This document shows, one piece after another, positions 14,844 through 18,189 of a stretch of 18,189 nt of DNA. The position numbers and the translations under genes are program-made. The notes beneath the pieces are model-generated. The model was not told the DNA's origin and ran no database searches. It was given only the letters and a program-made list of their open reading frames with translations. Position 1 is the stretch's first letter; every line of letters starts with the position of its first letter. This DNA is from Chitinophagaceae bacterium UBA3961 (GTDB lineage Bacteria; Bacteroidota; Bacteroidia; Chitinophagales; Chitinophagaceae), in NCBI GenBank assembly GCA_002385265.1, contig DGDD01000211.1, positions 1 to 18,189 of the forward strand, read 5' to 3'.

Positions 14844-15794
14844 ATGAAAATACTTTGTATAGGAGAAGCATTGATTGATATGATTTGCACTGATAAGGGC
14901 AAGCCGCTTTCGGAAGGAAACAACTTTCTCAAAAAAGCGGGTGGAGCCCCTACCAATGTGGCAGCCGCCATAGCTGCTTTGGGCGGGCAAGCATCGCTCA
15001 GTGCAAAAGTGGGTATAGACCCCTTCGGAAAACATTTGATGGATGTAATGCAGTCGTTTCAAGTGAATACCGATTTTGTTCATCAAGACAAAGACCACTT
15101 CACCACATTTGCCTTTGTGAGTTTGATGGAAAACGGTGAGCGTGATTTTTATTTCAACCGAGGTGCCGATAGTTTTTTATCGGAAGAAGAAATCAATCAA
15201 ATTCCGGTTACCGATTTTTCGATCATTCATTTCGGTTCGGCCACCGCCTTTCTGCCGGGCCCCTTGCAATCGGCTTACAAACTTTTACTGCAAAAAGCAA
15301 AGCAAGCCGGCGTATTTGTAAGTTTCGACCCAAATTACAGACATCTTTTGTATAAAGATATTCAGCCAGCATTTATAGCGCAAAGCTGGCATTTCCTGAA
15401 TCAATGTGATTTCTTCAAAGTGAGCGATGAAGAAGCGATGTTGCTAACAGCTACAGACAATGTAACGGATGCCGCAGCTGCACTACTTCAAAAAACGACC
15501 GCTGTTTTTGCAATTACCTTGGGAAAAGAAGGAACCTTGTTGGGTATGAATGGAACAACTCAAATTATATCCAGCATCCCTATTAAACCCGTTGATACTA
15601 CCGGAGCGGGCGATGCTTTTGTAGGCGCCTTGTTGTATCAATTAAGTGGTCTTACGGCAACAGAAAGAGCCGCTATGCCCACAGCGCAATGGGTGAAATT
15701 GATTCAAAACAGTAATAAAGCAGGTGCTCGTACTTGTGAATACATGGGCGCCATGGAAGCATTCAAACATTTAAGCAACGATATCTTTCTTTAA
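14844..15794 (+). CDS. PfkB-family fructokinase
   Basis: This 316-residue sugar kinase of the PfkB/ribokinase family phosphorylates, from context, the fructose released from sucrose. It has the N-terminal GEALIDMI, the first PfkB signature GGAPTNVAAA (33-42), FDPNYR, and the second signature DTTGAGDAF (251-259) with catalytic Asp257. I prefer the ATG at 14844, 16 bases after the transporter stop. A GTG at 14817 would add nine residues and overlap the transporter gene. Fructokinase is favoured over ribokinase or 2-keto-3-deoxygluconate kinase by the sequence pattern and the neighbours, but the substrate is not proven by the sequence. Confidence 0.9.
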   Translation: MKILCIGEALIDMICTDKGKPLSEGNNFLKKAGGAPTNVAAAIAALGGQASLSAKVGIDPFGKHLMDVMQSFQVNTDFVHQDKDHFTTFAFVSLMENGERDFYFNRGADSFLSEEEINQIPVTDFSIIHFGSATAFLPGPLQSAYKLLLQKAKQAGVFVSFDPNYRHLLYKDIQPAFIAQSWHFLNQCDFFKVSDEEAMLLTATDNVTDAAAALLQKTTAVFAITLGKEGTLLGMNGTTQIISSIPIKPVDTTGAGDAFVGALLYQLSGLTATERAAMPTAQWVKLIQNSNKAGARTCEYMGAMEAFKHLSNDIFL

Positions 15795-15805
15795 AAACGA
15801 AACTT

Positions 15806-17755
15806 GTGTACAATCATTCCTTACACCAATTGATTAATCAAGTAGTTGAAGAAAAAAGCTTTGACTTGGCCGGTGCCGATCAATTGTTCTTCACTCGATT
15901 CATTGCAAATGCTACGGCAATCCAAAGCCTGTACAATGAACTGTATGGTAACCATCCACGTGGTGCCGAATATTTTCCAAAGCTTTTGGAAACCATTGCC
16001 GCAGCCCATCAAAACAGAGAGCAAATCTTAAAAGAACGTGACGAAGCGAAACTCGATAAGGGCAATTGGTTTTTGAGCAATGATATTACAGGAATGAGTT
16101 TGTATGTTGATCGTTTCTGCGGAAAACTGGATCAACTTCCTTCAAAGCTTCCGTATTTCAACGACCTGGGTGTGAACTTTCTTCACCTCATGCCCATTTT
16201 TGAGAGCCCGGCCGGTGAAAGCGACGGTGGTTATGCTGTTTCCAATTTCAGAAAAGTTGACGAACGTTTTGGCAACCTCTCTGATTTAACTACAGCTCGA
16301 AAAGCCATGCACAAAGAGGGTATGTATTTGATGATCGACATTGTGTTGAACCATACTTCTCATCGGCATGAGTGGGCGGTGAAAGCCAAACAAGGCGATC
16401 ACAAGTATCAAGACTTTTTCTATATATTCCCTGATAGAGTACTTCCCGACCAATACGACGCTGCCATGCCTGAAATCTTTCCCGAATCAGCTCCGGGCAG
16501 CTTTACGTTTAATCCCGAAATGGGTAAATGGGTAATGACGGTCTTCCATAACTATCAATGGGACTTGAATTACACCAACCCGGCTGTTTTTGTGGCAATG
16601 ATGGATACTGTTTTCTTCTATGCAAATTTGGGAGTTGATATTCTTCGTATCGATGCTCCTGCATTTATTTGGAAGCAATTGGGTACCACTTGCCAAAATC
16701 TTCCACAAGCTCACAGTCTCTTGCGCCTCATCAAACAGTGCGTTCAAGTTGCGGCACCGGGAATGGCTTTGCTTGGAGAAGCAATTGTGGCGCCAAAAGA
16801 GATCATGAAATACTTTGGTACCGGCTTGTACACAGCCCGCGAATGTGATGTAGCCTATAACGCAACGCATATGGCCCTGCAATGGGATGCACTCGCTACA
16901 GGCGAAACAAAAGTGATGATGGCGGCACAACATGAAATTCTACAAAAGCCTTTTGGAACTACTTGGATTAACTATACACGCTGCCATGATGATATTGGTC
17001 TTGGATATGATGACTACATGATCGAGCAATCAGGCTATAATGCTTTCGAACATCGAAAATATTTGAAAGAATACTACTCAGGAAATCATTCCTATTCACC
17101 GGCAGTTGGAGCGTTATTTTCTGTAAATCCGAAAACCAATGATGCTCGAATCAGTGGCTCACTAGCCTCTCTATGTGGATTGGAAAAAGCCGTTAATAGC
17201 AATGACTCGGCAGCTATTCGCAGTTCTATCAATAAGATACTTTTGATGCAAGCGCATAGCTTCTTCTTGGGTGGATTGCCAATGATCTTCTACGGAGATG
17301 AAATTGGTTATACCAATGACTATAGTTATTTACAAGACAGTGGCAAAAGTTATGACAACCGTTGGATGCATCGCCCAATCATTGATTGGAATAAAAACAA
17401 CAAGAAAAGCGAAGAAGGCAGTGTTGAATACCAGGTGTTTCAGTCTACCAAAAAACTGATATCGATTCGTAGAAAATTGGATGCAATTGGCGATTACAAA
17501 AACCTAACTTGGTTAAGCCCGCACAACAACCATGTAGCCGGCTATTTGAGAAGTAAGGATGACAAGAAAGTGTACTGCGTTTTTAATTTCAGCGATAGTG
17601 ATGCATATCTCACATGGTTTGCATTTAAAGAGCACGGAGCTGCACCTAGTAAATTATATGATCATTGGCGCGACATTGATGTTCAAGTAGGACCAGACCA
17701 TGAATACTTGATTATTCCTCCTTATCAGTTTTTTATTTTAGAGGTGAAACATTAG
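15806..17755 (+). CDS. Amylosucrase / sucrose hydrolase (GH13 subfamily 4)
   Basis: This 649-residue glycoside hydrolase family 13 enzyme closely resembles amylosucrase, which transfers glucose from sucrose to an alpha-1,4-glucan and frees fructose; close relatives only hydrolyse sucrose. It has the N-terminal helical domain (about 1-90). It also has SDGGYAVSNF with Asp140 (sucrose glucosyl-site aspartate), the nucleophile Asp283 in DILRIDAPAF, the acid/base Glu325 in GEAI, and His394/Asp395 in CHDDIG. HR at 416-417 corresponds to the Arg415 region of the Neisseria enzyme. Relative to that enzyme as I recall it, the residue at the Arg226 position is Pro. There is no signal peptide, so it acts in the cytoplasm. 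It starts at GTG, 11 bases after the fructokinase stop; the first in-frame ATG comes near residue 95, too late. A terminator follows. Confidence 0.92.
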   Translation: MYNHSLHQLINQVVEEKSFDLAGADQLFFTRFIANATAIQSLYNELYGNHPRGAEYFPKLLETIAAAHQNREQILKERDEAKLDKGNWFLSNDITGMSLYVDRFCGKLDQLPSKLPYFNDLGVNFLHLMPIFESPAGESDGGYAVSNFRKVDERFGNLSDLTTARKAMHKEGMYLMIDIVLNHTSHRHEWAVKAKQGDHKYQDFFYIFPDRVLPDQYDAAMPEIFPESAPGSFTFNPEMGKWVMTVFHNYQWDLNYTNPAVFVAMMDTVFFYANLGVDILRIDAPAFIWKQLGTTCQNLPQAHSLLRLIKQCVQVAAPGMALLGEAIVAPKEIMKYFGTGLYTARECDVAYNATHMALQWDALATGETKVMMAAQHEILQKPFGTTWINYTRCHDDIGLGYDDYMIEQSGYNAFEHRKYLKEYYSGNHSYSPAVGALFSVNPKTNDARISGSLASLCGLEKAVNSNDSAAIRSSINKILLMQAHSFFLGGLPMIFYGDEIGYTNDYSYLQDSGKSYDNRWMHRPIIDWNKNNKKSEEGSVEYQVFQSTKKLISIRRKLDAIGDYKNLTWLSPHNNHVAGYLRSKDDKKVYCVFNFSDSDAYLTWFAFKEHGAAPSKLYDHWRDIDVQVGPDHEYLIIPPYQFFILEVKH

Positions 17756-17771
17756 TAGCAAGTATAGTTAG

Positions 17772-17799
17772 GGGAATGAGCAATCATTCCCTTTTTTTT
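17772..17799 (+). terminator. Intrinsic terminator of the sucrose operon
   Basis: GGGAATGA and TCATTCCC pair perfectly (8 bp) around a GCAA tetraloop, followed directly by eight T. It lies 16 bases after the stop codon of the GH13_4 gene and separates the unit from the acylphosphatase promoter. Confidence 0.92.
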
Positions 17800-17832
17800 A
17801 CTCTTTTCTGACTTAGAATTTTATATCTGTCG

Positions 17833-17840
17833 TATCTTTG
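17833..17840 (+). promoter_or_regulatory. -7 element of the acylphosphatase promoter
   Basis: TATCTTTG fits the Bacteroidota TAnnTTTG -7 consensus exactly and is followed by CACC. The -33 element is weak: CTG at 17808-17810 in a T-rich stretch, 22 bases upstream. Transcription would start near 17847, some 85 bases before the favoured start codon. Confidence 0.6.
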
Positions 17841-17931
17841 CACCTTATCCCTCAAACCTCCTATTTCACCTTTCCTATCGTAGTTAATTTTTTGATTGCT
17901 TGACATGAGTAATGTCGAAGAATTTATTATT

Positions 17932-18189
17932 ATGCGTCAAACACTAGTTATTAAGGTTGCAGGTAAAGTTCAAGGAGTTTTTTTTCGACAAAGTTGCAGA
18001 GAAAAAGCTGAAGCTTTAGGTATTACCGGAACGGTTCAAAACCAATCCGATGGTTCTGTATTAATTACAGCAACCGGCAAAGAGCCTGTTTTGTCTGAAT
18101 TAATTGAGTGGTGCAAATTTGGGCCATCTACCGCCCAAGTAGAAGAATGCGCCGTATTTCATGCGCCTATTAGAGATTTTGAGCGTTTT
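17932..18189 (+). CDS. Acylphosphatase, cut by the window end
   Basis: This small cytoplasmic enzyme hydrolyses acyl phosphates such as acetyl- or carbamoyl-phosphate. 86 codons are visible and no stop is reached; the family is about 90 residues long, so only a few are missing. The signature GKVQGVFFR (11-19) gives the phosphate-binding loop and catalytic Arg19, and GTVQNQSDGSV gives the second catalytic residue, Asn37. I start it at the ATG at 17932, which fits the usual N-terminus. An in-frame ATG at 17905 would add nine residues and cannot be excluded. Two Phe codons make part of a run of eight T (17978-17985). Confidence 0.9.
   Translation, partial: MRQTLVIKVAGKVQGVFFRQSCREKAEALGITGTVQNQSDGSVLITATGKEPVLSELIEWCKFGPSTAQVEECAVFHAPIRDFERF

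Overview
This window looks like a piece of chromosome from a Bacteroidota bacterium, most likely in or near the family Chitinophagaceae. The grounds are the moderately AT-rich sequence, promoter elements of the Bacteroidota TTG/TAnnTTTG type instead of -35/-10 boxes, start codons mostly without a clear Shine-Dalgarno sequence, a PorT-type outer-membrane barrel gene, and the gene order parA-parB-DUF5683-dapB. The family is an inference; the phylum is well supported.

Layout. Positions 1-2870 hold the Lon protease gene (minus strand), bracketed by an inverted set of short, word-like repeats. One copy reaches into the gene and encodes its last residues. From 2887 to 6473 the minus strand carries two probable outer-membrane proteins, which end at a clear terminator, then a membrane-anchored metallophosphoesterase and an NADPH-dependent FMN reductase that form a two-gene unit. 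A divergent promoter region at 6474-6626 starts the plus-strand half of the window. It includes a possible 24-codon leader ORF whose stop overlaps the next start as ATGA. From 6627 to 10536 lie a UPF0173 metal-dependent hydrolase, the chromosome-partitioning pair ParA/ParB, a DUF5683 membrane protein and dapB (lysine/diaminopimelate synthesis). A NarL-type two-component pair follows: a TPR sensor kinase (10546-12366) and a response regulator (12589-13227). They are separated by a gap with heptamer tandem repeats.

From 13232 to 17799 there is a compact sucrose-use unit. A perfect 28-bp LacI-type palindrome is followed by an SLC45-like MFS sugar transporter, a PfkB fructokinase and a GH13_4 amylosucrase/sucrose hydrolase, and the unit closes with a strong intrinsic terminator. 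The implied pathway is sucrose uptake through the inner membrane, transfer or release of the glucosyl unit by the GH13_4 enzyme, and phosphorylation of the fructose. The window ends inside an acylphosphatase gene that has its own promoter.

Most of the window is ordinary housekeeping content. I see no new defence or mobile system. The parts most worth a second look are the mosaic repeats around and inside lon, the palindromic operator before the sucrose genes, the coupled leader ORF, and the two-component pair directly after dapB.
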